From NCBI GenBank assembly GCA_009885275.1, contig VFKY01000218.1:1-6360 (forward strand): 6,360 nt of DNA, read 5' to 3'. A program made the translations under genes and the position numbers. Shown here in pieces: positions 1-6,360 of this stretch; within the stretch, counting starts at the first letter, position 1, and each line of letters begins with the position of its first letter. The notes below the pieces were generated by a model. It had not been told where the DNA came from and did no database searches. It saw nothing but the letters and a program-made list of their open reading frames with translations. The stretch is from Verrucomicrobiota bacterium (GTDB taxonomy: Bacteria; Verrucomicrobiota; Verrucomicrobiia; Verrucomicrobiales; Verrucomicrobiaceae).

Positions 1-98
1 CCAAAGCCTTCCTGTTGCGTGCGCCATTTTTTGTAAAAAGCGCCGACCGTAAAGACGATGGCGAGAACAATGAAAATGCGACGGATGTGATCGAGCAT
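1..98 (-). CDS. N-terminal fragment of an unrecognised single-pass membrane protein
   Basis: An open frame begins with ATG at 98-96 on the minus strand and runs off the left edge after 32 codons. The translation begins MLDHIRRIFIVLAIVFTVGA and continues with FYKKWRTQQEGF. This is a short positively charged start, a hydrophobic stretch at about residues 8-21, then a Lys-Lys-Trp-Arg cluster. That pattern fits either a signal anchor or an uncleaved N-terminal membrane helix, and no lipobox or obvious signal peptidase site is visible. There is no convincing Shine-Dalgarno sequence before the ATG. It lies 96 bp downstream of recG on the same strand, so read-through from recG is possible, although a repeat cluster sits in the gap. 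The family is not recognised and no function is proposed. The hydrophobic profile makes it a credible gene start, but the visible part is too short to be certain. Confidence 0.5.
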   Translation of the reverse strand, partial: MLDHIRRIFIVLAIVFTVGAFYKKWRTQQEGF

Positions 99-103
99 GG
101 GAT

Positions 104-176
104 TAGGCTGTAGGTTATAGCCTATAGGCTGTTTGCAATGTAGGGTCACGCATTATTTCTTCCAAACAGCCTATAG
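104..176. repeat. Intergenic cluster of TAGGCTGT-type inverted and direct repeats
   Basis: The gap between recG and the left-edge gene contains three related copies of one short word. TAGGCTGT occurs at 104-111 and 125-132, and its inverse occurs at 166-173. Two of the copies form a perfect 14-bp inverted repeat: CTATAGGCTGTTTG at 122-135 and CAAACAGCCTATAG at 163-176, with a 27-base loop. Overlapping the left arm is a perfect 12-bp palindrome, AGCCTATAGGCT, at 119-130. No run of T follows the stem on either strand, so it does not look like a standard intrinsic terminator of recG. It is best described as a short noncoding repeat cluster, possibly a dispersed genomic repeat. A protein-binding site or RNA-stabilising hairpin at the recG 3' end is also possible. 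Confidence 0.8.
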
Positions 177-194
177 TCTAAACAACCTGAGCAG

Positions 195-2354
195 TCACTG
201 GATGGACATCTGCATGGAAGTATTGATATCCTGAAGGAAGGGCCGCAGATTGGCATGTTCCTCTTTTAAGAGAAGGGGATCAGTCGTCAGAGTGCGCATT
301 GCCAGTTGGCGAGCCAAAGCTACCAAACGTGTGTCCGCGAGCATTTCGCCAAAACACAGAGGTGCTTGTCCGCTCTGCGCCTGGCCTAAGACATCACCAG
401 GACCACGTCGGCGCAAGTCTTCTTCGGCAATGAGGAATCCATCGTTGGTTTCCTCAAGAATATGGAGTCGTTGTTGGGATTCTTTGTCGCCTTTTGCAAT
501 GAAGAGAACGGCATAGGAAGTATGGGTGCCGCGTCCAATGCGTCCGCGCAATTGGTGTAACTGAGCCAGTCCATATCGACCGGCATCATGGATTAGCATC
601 ATGGTGGCGTTTGGCACATCGACACCTACTTCGATAACGGTGGTGCTCACCAGTGCTTGGATGTCGCCTTTGCGAAATCGTTTCATGATAGACTCCTTTT
701 CCTCGGGAGCCATGCGTCCATGCAATAACTCGACCGAGTTTGGAGCGAGGCGTTTTGACCATTCCGTGAACCCCGTTTTTGCGGCGCTAGCGTCGAGTTT
801 TTCAGATTCTTCAATGAGCGGATAAACAATGTAGCACTGCCGACCTTCATCCAGTTGGGTAAGTACAAACTTGGTGACGTCTTCTACTTTAGTAATTTCA
901 CGCACCGCAGTGATAACCTTGCCCCGCTCTTTGGGGCGTTGATCGATGGTCGAGACATCGAGGTCGCCATAGAGCGTTAGAGTTAAAGTCCGGGGTATGG
1001 GGGTTGCCGTCATCACCAGCACATCCGGCATTCTTCCTTGATCGATGAGCTTGGTTCGTTGAGCGACTCCAAATTTATGTTGCTCATCAATGACTACCAA
1101 CCCGAGTCGTGCGAACGATTCCTCGCCATAGAGCAAAGCATGAGTGCCGATTAAGAGGTGAGGTTCATTTGAAGGAAGGGGGGCGACAGCATTAATTTCT
1201 GCCGTCGAGTCGACGGCAGAGGCAGGCCAGCGGCCAGCGCTCCCCAATGAGTAGCCATCCTCACGCTTGCTTCCTGTTCGCAGTGACACGCGGATGCCTA
1301 GGGGTTCAAGCCAACGCAGCGCATTGGCGTAATGTTGCTCCGCAAGAATCTGGGTCGGAGCCATGAGTACGGTTTGTTGACCGGCCTCCACCGCGATGAG
1401 CATGGCAGCTAAAGCGACAACGGTTTTACCGCTGCCGACATCGCCATGGAGGAGTCGATTCATGGGCTGGAGCTCCGCCATGTCTTCTTTAATTTCCTCA
1501 AGACAACGCTGTTGGGCCTCGGTGAGCGTGAAGGGAAGATTATTGAGAAACTCGGTGGCTAGTGATCCTGTAGCTGGCTGACTCCATCCTCTTGTTTGTT
1601 TGAAATGCAGCTTTCGTTTCACCACCCGGAGTTGCATGAGGTAGAACTCTTCCAATGCGAGATAACGTTTGGCCTGTTCCAAATCGGATTGTTCGATCGG
1701 GCGATGCAGGGTAAGCAAGGCCTTACCGCGGCTCATCCCGGCAAACTCACCTGCGGTCTTAGGTTTGGGTAGGAGATCAGGAATACAGGTGGCATTGAGT
1801 TGATCGATAACCTGCCAAATAGCAGCGCGTAGTGGCTTTTGTTTCAACCCACCCCGAAGCCTGTATATAGGAACGAGGCGCCCTGTGTGAATCTTGGCGG
1901 TCGCATCATCCTCTTCATCGCGCACCACTTCGTAGTCAGGGTGATCCATGATGAGTCGAGCCTTAATCTCTTTGATTTTGCCATACACCATGAGCTCCAT
2001 ATCCACGGCGAGGACTTTTTGGAGAAAGGTCATCTTAAACCAGCGCAGGGTGAGTTGCTGGTTCATCAGGTTATTTTGGGCAGCTTCCACCACGACTTCG
2101 AAGACGCCGCCACCTTTCCCAAAGCGTAGCACCCGCGTTTTGAGAATACGGACATGGTGACAAACGGGTGTTTCACCAGGTGAAAACCCTTTGAAGGCCA
2201 AACTTCTTCGGTCTTCGTGGCGCGTAGGATAGCAGGTGACCAGATCACCCACAGTGTTGATGCCTTCGCTGTTGAGCATTTTCAAAGAGAACGCAGGCAG
2301 GCCAGGCACCGCATCGAGAGCGGTGTCTAAGGGAATACTTGCGGCTTTTGTCAT
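195..2354 (-). CDS. recG: ATP-dependent DNA helicase RecG
   Basis: RecG is a cytoplasmic superfamily 2 helicase that remodels stalled replication forks and branch-migrates Holliday junctions and D-loops. Numbered from the ATG at 2354 (719 residues), the N-terminal wedge/OB-fold region covers about 45-160. The helicase core then shows Walker A GDVGSGKT (304-311), APTQILAEQHY (332-342), DEQH box (423-426), TATPIPRT (449-456), STTVIEVGVDVPNA (570-583) and QLHQLRGRIGRG (598-609). The RecG-specific TRG region follows, with NDGFLIAEEDLRRRGPGDVLG near 636-656. All catalytic motifs are intact. A GTG at 2402, directly after an in-frame TAG, would add 16 residues; I prefer the ATG because family members normally start close to the DAVPGLP segment and because the GTG would leave only 13 bp to the divergent bioA start. 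Neither start has a clear Shine-Dalgarno sequence. Oddity: residues about 369-390 are an extra, repeat-encoded segment. Confidence 0.97.
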   Translation of the reverse strand: MTKAASIPLDTALDAVPGLPAFSLKMLNSEGINTVGDLVTCYPTRHEDRRSLAFKGFSPGETPVCHHVRILKTRVLRFGKGGGVFEVVVEAAQNNLMNQQLTLRWFKMTFLQKVLAVDMELMVYGKIKEIKARLIMDHPDYEVVRDEEDDATAKIHTGRLVPIYRLRGGLKQKPLRAAIWQVIDQLNATCIPDLLPKPKTAGEFAGMSRGKALLTLHRPIEQSDLEQAKRYLALEEFYLMQLRVVKRKLHFKQTRGWSQPATGSLATEFLNNLPFTLTEAQQRCLEEIKEDMAELQPMNRLLHGDVGSGKTVVALAAMLIAVEAGQQTVLMAPTQILAEQHYANALRWLEPLGIRVSLRTGSKREDGYSLGSAGRWPASAVDSTAEINAVAPLPSNEPHLLIGTHALLYGEESFARLGLVVIDEQHKFGVAQRTKLIDQGRMPDVLVMTATPIPRTLTLTLYGDLDVSTIDQRPKERGKVITAVREITKVEDVTKFVLTQLDEGRQCYIVYPLIEESEKLDASAAKTGFTEWSKRLAPNSVELLHGRMAPEEKESIMKRFRKGDIQALVSTTVIEVGVDVPNATMMLIHDAGRYGLAQLHQLRGRIGRGTHTSYAVLFIAKGDKESQQRLHILEETNDGFLIAEEDLRRRGPGDVLGQAQSGQAPLCFGEMLADTRLVALARQLAMRTLTTDPLLLKEEHANLRPFLQDINTSMQMSIQ
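1198..1250. repeat. Palindromic repeat element inserted in frame within recG
   Basis: Positions 1198-1220 form a near-perfect 23-bp palindrome: 11-bp arms TCTGCCGTCGA and TCGACGGCAGA around a single G at 1209. It is followed directly by the tandem word GGCCAGC GGCCAGC (1225-1238) and then GCTCCCC. On the recG strand this reads SLGSAGRWPASAVDSTAEIN without a stop. In RecG proteins generally, the stretch between the TGS motif and the IGTHAL motif is about 20 residues; here it is about 39. The extra length, the palindrome, and a composition unlike the flanking RecG sequence all indicate an inserted repeat. The peptide Gly-Ser-Ala-Gly-Arg-Trp-Pro-Ala recalls translated dispersed repeats I associate with verrucomicrobial genomes; that link is from memory. 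The exact element boundaries are approximate. Confidence 0.75.
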
Positions 2355-2415
2355 CTTGGCGATGGTGGCAAGTCTTTGACTTATGTCATGCAATTCCCTC
2401 ACCTATTGATGTTTA

Positions 2416-3708
2416 ATGAACGTGTTATCCTTCGCTGATCTCGACAAAGTGCATGTCTGGCACCCGTTCACGCCAATGAGCGATTGGTGTGCACAAGAGC
2501 ATGAGCCGTTGATGCTTACTGAGGGGCAGGGATGTTATCTCTTTGATCAACATGGTCGCAAGTATCTCGATGGCAATGCTTCTATTTGGACCAATATTCA
2601 CGGGCATAACCATCCGCGCATCAATGCTGCCATCCGCGATCAACTGGATCGTGTTGCCCACACTTCATTCCTTGGGTTTGGAAGCCCACCAGCATCGCAG
2701 TTGGCCCAGGAACTGGTAAATTTGTTTCCAGGGAACCCGCTGAATAAAGTTTTTTATTCAGACAATGGATCAACTTCCATTGAGGCGGCCTTGCGCATGG
2801 CTTTGCAGTATTGGAAACAGAATGGCCGACCGGAACGTGATACGATTATAGCCTTTGATGCCGCCTATCATGGTGACACGCTTGGAGCCGCGAGCATGGG
2901 GGGCATCTCTTTATTTAAGGGAAGCTCGAATCAGTTTGGCTATCATGTAGAGCGTGTTTCAGGCATGGATGCCATCAGTAAAATCGGCCATTCACGCATT
3001 GCCGCAGTTATCATTGAACCGTTGATGCAGGGCGCAGCCGGTATGAAGACATGGCCCAAAGGCATGCTTAAAGAATTGGAAACATGGTGTCGTGAGCGCG
3101 ATATTTTTCTCATCCTTGATGAAGTGATGACAGGCTTCGGTCGTACGGGAACGATGTTCGCGTGTCAGCAGGAGGACGTGATCCCGGATTTTATTTGTCT
3201 GGCCAAAGGATTGACAGGTGGCTATTTGCCGTTGGCGGTGACCATGACTTCACAGCGGGTGTTTGATGGATTTCTCGGCGATGCCTCAGAAGGTCGCACT
3301 CTTTATTACGGGCACAGTTACACAGGTAATCAACTGGGGTGCGCCGCCGCTTTGGCGAGTCTTGAAGTGTTTCGTGAGGAGAAGGTGCTGGAGCAGTTAC
3401 CCGCGAAGGTAGAGTATTTCGGGCAACAACTTCAAAGCCTGCTGGAGATGAAGCATGTCGCAGAAGTGCGGCAATGCGGAATGATGGCAGGCATTGATAT
3501 CGTGCTCCAGAAAGAACCTCGTATAGAGTATGAAGCTTCGGAAAAAATGGGAGTCCGCATCTGTTGTGACGCTCGTCGTCATGAATTGCTCACTCGTCCA
3601 ATCGGCAATACTCTGGTGTTGATGCCACCTCTTTGTGTGACGATGGCGCAGGTGGACCTCATGGTTGCAGCGTTGCGATCAAGCATTGAACTCTTATGTG
3701 GTGAGTAA
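2416..3708 (+). CDS. bioA: 7,8-diaminopelargonate synthase (BioA/BioK-type aminotransferase of biotin synthesis)
   Basis: This is a fold-type I, class III PLP aminotransferase that converts 8-amino-7-oxononanoate to 7,8-diaminononanoate in biotin synthesis, acting in the cytoplasm. The 430-residue length matches the family. Diagnostic features are VWHPFTPM (14-21), SIWTNIHGHNHP (56-67), the phosphate-binding DNGST region (116-120), YHGD (151-154), the PLP-ring aspartate in LDEVMTGFGRTG (D235), the Schiff-base lysine K264 in CLAKGLTGGYLPLA, HSYTGNQLGCAAALASLEVF (300-319) and the substrate-carboxylate arginine R394 in TRPIGN. Phenylalanine at position 18 and the GGYLPLAVT and YTGNQLGC segments resemble the lysine-using enzyme BioK of Bacillus subtilis more than E. 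coli BioA, so lysine rather than S-adenosylmethionine may be the amino donor. No Shine-Dalgarno sequence precedes the ATG. It is divergent from recG, and no other biotin gene is in the window. The reaction is well supported; the donor is inferred. Confidence 0.92.
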   Translation: MNVLSFADLDKVHVWHPFTPMSDWCAQEHEPLMLTEGQGCYLFDQHGRKYLDGNASIWTNIHGHNHPRINAAIRDQLDRVAHTSFLGFGSPPASQLAQELVNLFPGNPLNKVFYSDNGSTSIEAALRMALQYWKQNGRPERDTIIAFDAAYHGDTLGAASMGGISLFKGSSNQFGYHVERVSGMDAISKIGHSRIAAVIIEPLMQGAAGMKTWPKGMLKELETWCRERDIFLILDEVMTGFGRTGTMFACQQEDVIPDFICLAKGLTGGYLPLAVTMTSQRVFDGFLGDASEGRTLYYGHSYTGNQLGCAAALASLEVFREEKVLEQLPAKVEYFGQQLQSLLEMKHVAEVRQCGMMAGIDIVLQKEPRIEYEASEKMGVRICCDARRHELLTRPIGNTLVLMPPLCVTMAQVDLMVAALRSSIELLCGE

Positions 3709-3764
3709 TTACGGGAGGGCAACTGAGTGAAAGATTGTTGAAGCATAGTCGTTTTCACAGTTCT

Positions 3765-5177
3765 ATGATTTCACGTCTTCTTTTCTGCGCATTCACTTCT
3801 GTGATTTCACTTTCCGCAGCAGAGCGTTCTCCAAACATCATCATCATGTTTGCTGATGATATGGGCTATGGCGATCTCGGTTGCTATGGTGCCAAGGGTT
3901 ATGCGACACCTCATCTTGATCGCATGGCGAAAGAAGGGGTGCGCTTTACCGATTTCTATGTCTCTCAGCCCGTGTGCTCCGCTTCGCGTGCTGCCCTGAT
4001 GACAGGGTGTTATTCCAGTCGCGTGGACATTCAAGGCGCGCTCTCGCCGAAGGCAAACTATGGACTGAATCACGATGAGATGACCATTGCCGAAGTGGTG
4101 AAGCAGAAGGGGTATGCCACGGCGATTTTTGGGAAATGGCATCTTGGACATCATGAGAAATTTCTTCCTGCTACTCAAGGTTTTGATGAGTATTACGGTC
4201 TGCCATACTCGAATGATATGTCGCCCATGCCGCAGAATAATCCGACCGTGAATGCCGCGAAGACGTATCCGCCGTTGCCGTTGATCGAGGGAACGAAGAC
4301 TATTGAGACAGAACCGGATCAAAGCAAGCTCACCACGGAATACACTGAGCGCGCCGTGAGTTTCATCAAGCGAAACAAGGAGAAACCATTCTTCCTCTAC
4401 GTGCCTCACGCCATGGTGCATGTGCCTTTGTATGTGTCGACTAAGTTCAAAGGCAAAACTGAGCGAGGTCTTTATGGTGATGTGATGGAGGAGGTCGATT
4501 GGAGTATGGGTGAGATCCTGAAGACGCTTAAAGAAGAGGGGCTCGATGATAACACGCTGGTTATCTTCACCAGCGACAACGGACCATGGGGAATCTTCGG
4601 CAATCATTCCGGTTCAGCGGGTCCTTTGCGCGAGAGTAAGGGCACTTGTTATGAGGGGGGCGTGAGAGTACCTTTCATGGCTCGTTGGCCCGGTAAAATT
4701 CCTGCGGATAAAGTGTGTCATGAACCTTGTATGACCATCGATCTGTTGCCGACCATTGCGAAATTGACGGGTGCCGAACTGCCTTCGAAGCCGATTGATG
4801 GCAAGGACATCTGGCCACTGTTATCGGATAAAGCTGGAGCGGTATCACCACACGAAGCTTTGTATTTTTATTATGCTGACAATCAATTGCAGGGCATGCG
4901 TAGTGGAAATTGGAAGCTCATCTTCCCTCATACTTGTCGATCCATCGAAGGCGCAACCTTGGGAGTCGATGGAAAAATGGGAGTATATACCAAGCGCGAG
5001 ACCGGACTGGAGCTCTATGATTTAAGTGTCGATATCGGAGAGAAGACCAATGTCGCGGCAGAGCATCCTGATGTGATGATTAAGCTGCAAGCAATGGCGG
5101 AAACGATGCGACAGGAGCTCGGCGACTCGCTTACGAAGAGCAAGGGTAAGGCCGTACGACCACATGAATCCTTGTGA
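3765..5177 (+). CDS. Secreted arylsulfatase A-like sulfatase (formylglycine-dependent, S1 family)
   Basis: A periplasmic or exported enzyme predicted to hydrolyse sulfate esters, probably on a sulfated glycan. Numbered from the ATG at 3765 (470 residues), MISRLLFCAFTSVISLSAAERS is a typical signal peptide with likely cleavage near residue 19. The metal site begins at IIIMFADDMGYGDLG (D31, D32). The sulfatase signature is PVCSASRAALMTG, where Cys71 is the predicted formylglycine and Arg75 its partner. GKWHLG gives K124 and H126, VPHAMVH gives H219, FTSDNGPW gives D271 and N272, and ESKGTCYEGGVRVP gives K292. This is the complete active-site set of the arylsulfatase A group, and GFDEYYGLPYSNDM also resembles that group. 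The specific substrate cannot be read. An in-frame TTG at 3735 would add 10 residues; a GGGAGGG element (3713-3719) lies 15 bases before it, too far to be ideal. The gene starts 56 bp after bioA and precedes a lipoprotein gene, possibly in one transcript. Confidence 0.95.
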   Translation: MISRLLFCAFTSVISLSAAERSPNIIIMFADDMGYGDLGCYGAKGYATPHLDRMAKEGVRFTDFYVSQPVCSASRAALMTGCYSSRVDIQGALSPKANYGLNHDEMTIAEVVKQKGYATAIFGKWHLGHHEKFLPATQGFDEYYGLPYSNDMSPMPQNNPTVNAAKTYPPLPLIEGTKTIETEPDQSKLTTEYTERAVSFIKRNKEKPFFLYVPHAMVHVPLYVSTKFKGKTERGLYGDVMEEVDWSMGEILKTLKEEGLDDNTLVIFTSDNGPWGIFGNHSGSAGPLRESKGTCYEGGVRVPFMARWPGKIPADKVCHEPCMTIDLLPTIAKLTGAELPSKPIDGKDIWPLLSDKAGAVSPHEALYFYYADNQLQGMRSGNWKLIFPHTCRSIEGATLGVDGKMGVYTKRETGLELYDLSVDIGEKTNVAAEHPDVMIKLQAMAETMRQELGDSLTKSKGKAVRPHESL

Positions 5178-5241
5178 TTTGTCGGACTGTTTCATCTGCA
5201 TCCCTAACAAAGCCTTTACTTGGAGCGTTAATTCGTATTGC

Positions 5242-6291
5242 ATGAATACCTTTATGAAGCGCTTTTTACCCATCCTCGCCCTTGGCTTATCTCTCGCCTC
5301 CTGTAGCAAGAACGAAGCTAGCAAGCCCCAGGCTCAGAAGGAAACACCTACGGTTGCTCCTGTGGTTGTTGCCCCAGTCACAGAGGTTCCCAAGACCCCA
5401 GAGCCCAAGGTTGTCACGGAAGCTGCGGCCCCTGCCGCAAAACCCTCTGAATTTGCGGTGACAGATCCTAACGCGGGATTGGGTGACTTCGGCAGCCCTG
5501 AGCCTATTGAACGGGCTGATCTACCTCAGCGTGGCATCGTTAGTTTCAATATGGAAGATCATAAAAACAGCTTCGCGCCTATGCAGCATTGGGAGCAATA
5601 TAACTTGCCATTCAAAGCCGCGCGCAGTGGCCGCTATAATGTACGCATCACTTACACCCTTAAAAGTTCCACGCTTGGGGTGCAGTTTAAATTGGGTGAA
5701 GATCGCTTTAAGAAACAATTGATGGGTACGGGCGGTGCCAAGTCGCGCGTATATTTGGGAGAAACTTCCATCGCGCAGCCCGGCGATCAATTCATGGCTT
5801 TATACACTCCCAATGGCGCTGGTTGGAATACTTTTATATTGCATGATGTCTCCCTCGTACCTGCTTCAGAGGGTGAGGATGTAAAGGCTGCTGAGGATGG
5901 ATCGGTGAATTTACTGGCGAAGGATGCGACTACCTGGAGTCAGAATATGCGTTACGAATCGAAGGAAGAAAAAAATTGCCTCGGTTTTTGGACAGAACTG
6001 GAAGATTTCGCCGAATGGGAATTTACGGTGGACAAGCCCGGCAAGTATAAGGTTACCGTGCATCAAGGTTGCGGCGCTGGCGGTGGTAGTGAGGTCGCCG
6101 TTCTACTGGGTGAGCAACAACTAAAGTTTACGGTGCAAGACACGGGTGGATTCCAAAAATGGGCGCCAGTGAGTGTCGGCGAAGTGGAGATCAAAAAAGG
6201 CGGTACCTATCGTCTTGCCGTGAAACCACAGACCAAAAACGGTAGTGCCATCATGGATGTACAAAAGGTTGTATTAGTGCCTGTGTCATAA
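5242..6291 (+). CDS. Proline-rich lipoprotein with two tandem carbohydrate-binding-like beta-sandwich modules
   Basis: A predicted membrane-anchored lipoprotein of 349 residues. The start ATG at 5242 gives MNTFMKRFLPILALGLSLAS followed by Cys21, a classic lipobox (LAS-C); MKRFLPIL from 5254 is an alternative start. After the cysteine comes a low-complexity Pro/Ala/Val/Lys linker to about residue 80. Two similar modules follow, about residues 98-207 and 222-348. Each has a GRYNVRI/GKYKVTV strand, a TGG motif, a late strand and a VSLVP or VVLVP end, which suggests an internal duplication. Module 2 has four tryptophans (232, 250, 259, 307) and the segment LGFWTELEDFAEWEFTVDKPG, similar to domains I recall fused to the C-terminus of planctomycete and verrucomicrobial sulfatases. 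No catalytic motif is visible. It lies 64 bp after the sulfatase gene on the same strand. A surface role in glycan binding is inferred only. Confidence 0.85.
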   Translation: MNTFMKRFLPILALGLSLASCSKNEASKPQAQKETPTVAPVVVAPVTEVPKTPEPKVVTEAAAPAAKPSEFAVTDPNAGLGDFGSPEPIERADLPQRGIVSFNMEDHKNSFAPMQHWEQYNLPFKAARSGRYNVRITYTLKSSTLGVQFKLGEDRFKKQLMGTGGAKSRVYLGETSIAQPGDQFMALYTPNGAGWNTFILHDVSLVPASEGEDVKAAEDGSVNLLAKDATTWSQNMRYESKEEKNCLGFWTELEDFAEWEFTVDKPGKYKVTVHQGCGAGGGSEVAVLLGEQQLKFTVQDTGGFQKWAPVSVGEVEIKKGGTYRLAVKPQTKNGSAIMDVQKVVLVPVS

Positions 6292-6320
6292 GCGACTCCC
6301 ACTTATCGTTTATTTTGTAG

Positions 6321-6339
6321 GACGAGCGCTCCGCTCGTC
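6321..6339. repeat. Hairpin repeat GACGAGCG-CTC-CGCTCGTC
   Basis: A perfect 8-bp inverted repeat with a 3-base loop lies 29 bases after the lipoprotein stop codon. It could fold as RNA or DNA from either strand. Neither strand has the following T-run of an intrinsic terminator: the plus strand continues GAAGAGATG, and the minus strand continues CTACAAAATAAA. It resembles a dispersed hairpin repeat that I associate from memory with verrucomicrobial intergenic regions. It may still stabilise the 3' end of the lipoprotein mRNA. On the minus strand it lies in an open frame that ends at TAA 6312-6310. Confidence 0.75.
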
Positions 6340-6360
6340 GAAGAGATGTGGTGCTTCCGC

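Noticed and set aside
122..176. The inverted repeat after recG as an insertion-sequence end or attachment site.
   Set aside because: No transposase or integrase gene, and no target duplication, is visible; the element is only 55 bp long including its loop.
1839..2160. Plus-strand open frames opposite the recG wedge domain.
   Set aside because: They are antisense to well-conserved RecG sequence and show no independent coding signal.
2376..2411. TTGACT at 2376-2381 as a possible -35 element for the biotin aminotransferase.
   Set aside because: No acceptable -10 hexamer lies 16-18 bases downstream, so a promoter call is not supported.
3807..4607. A 266-codon open frame on the minus strand opposite the sulfatase gene.
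   Set aside because: Its translation is rich in His, Ile and Arg with no recognisable domain, and it is wholly antisense to a gene with a complete set of sulfatase motifs; it is a coding shadow.
5164..5241. Earlier in-frame ATG for the lipoprotein, overlapping the sulfatase stop codon.
   Set aside because: It would place 26 residues before the signal peptide and bury the lipobox. The ATG at 5242 gives a normal lipoprotein signal with Cys21.
6321..6345. Hairpin after the lipoprotein gene as an intrinsic terminator.
   Set aside because: No T-run follows the stem on either strand; it is better described as a repeat.

Overview
This window looks like ordinary chromosomal DNA from a Gram-negative bacterium of the Planctomycetes-Verrucomicrobia group, most likely a verrucomicrobium. 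The assignment is inferred from a secreted arylsulfatase A-like enzyme with a CSASR active-site motif, a neighbouring lipoprotein with sulfatase-associated beta-sandwich modules, and several short dispersed repeats. One of these repeats sits in frame inside recG and reads as Gly-Ser-Ala-Gly-Arg-Trp-Pro-Ala; another is a GACGAGCG hairpin at the right edge. Base composition looks close to 50% G+C by eye. Ribosome binding sites are weak or absent before most genes, so several start codons are uncertain.

Layout from left to right. Positions 1-98 (minus strand) hold the first 32 codons of an unrecognised protein with an N-terminal membrane segment. Positions 99-194 are noncoding and contain a cluster of short inverted and direct repeats built on TAGGCTGT. 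The recG gene follows on the minus strand (195 to 2354, or to 2402 with a GTG start), and its helicase core carries a repeat-derived insertion at about 1198-1250. Divergent from it, on the plus strand, are a BioA/BioK-type biotin aminotransferase (2416-3708), a secreted sulfatase (3765-5177) and a proline-rich lipoprotein with two related beta-sandwich modules (5242-6291). The last 69 bases hold a perfect 8-bp hairpin repeat.

How the genes may work together. RecG (fork and recombination repair) and the biotin enzyme are housekeeping genes that share a short divergent intergenic region. The three plus-strand genes are separated by only about 55-65 bp with no visible terminator, so co-transcription is possible. 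The sulfatase and lipoprotein make a plausible functional pair: a periplasmic enzyme acting on sulfated glycans and a membrane-anchored protein with carbohydrate-binding-like folds. No phage, defence, CRISPR, transposase or RNA gene was found. I do not see a clearly new biological system. The most interesting items are the in-frame repeat insertion in RecG, the duplicated module of the lipoprotein next to the sulfatase, and the likely lysine-type (BioK-like) rather than SAM-type amino donor of the biotin enzyme.
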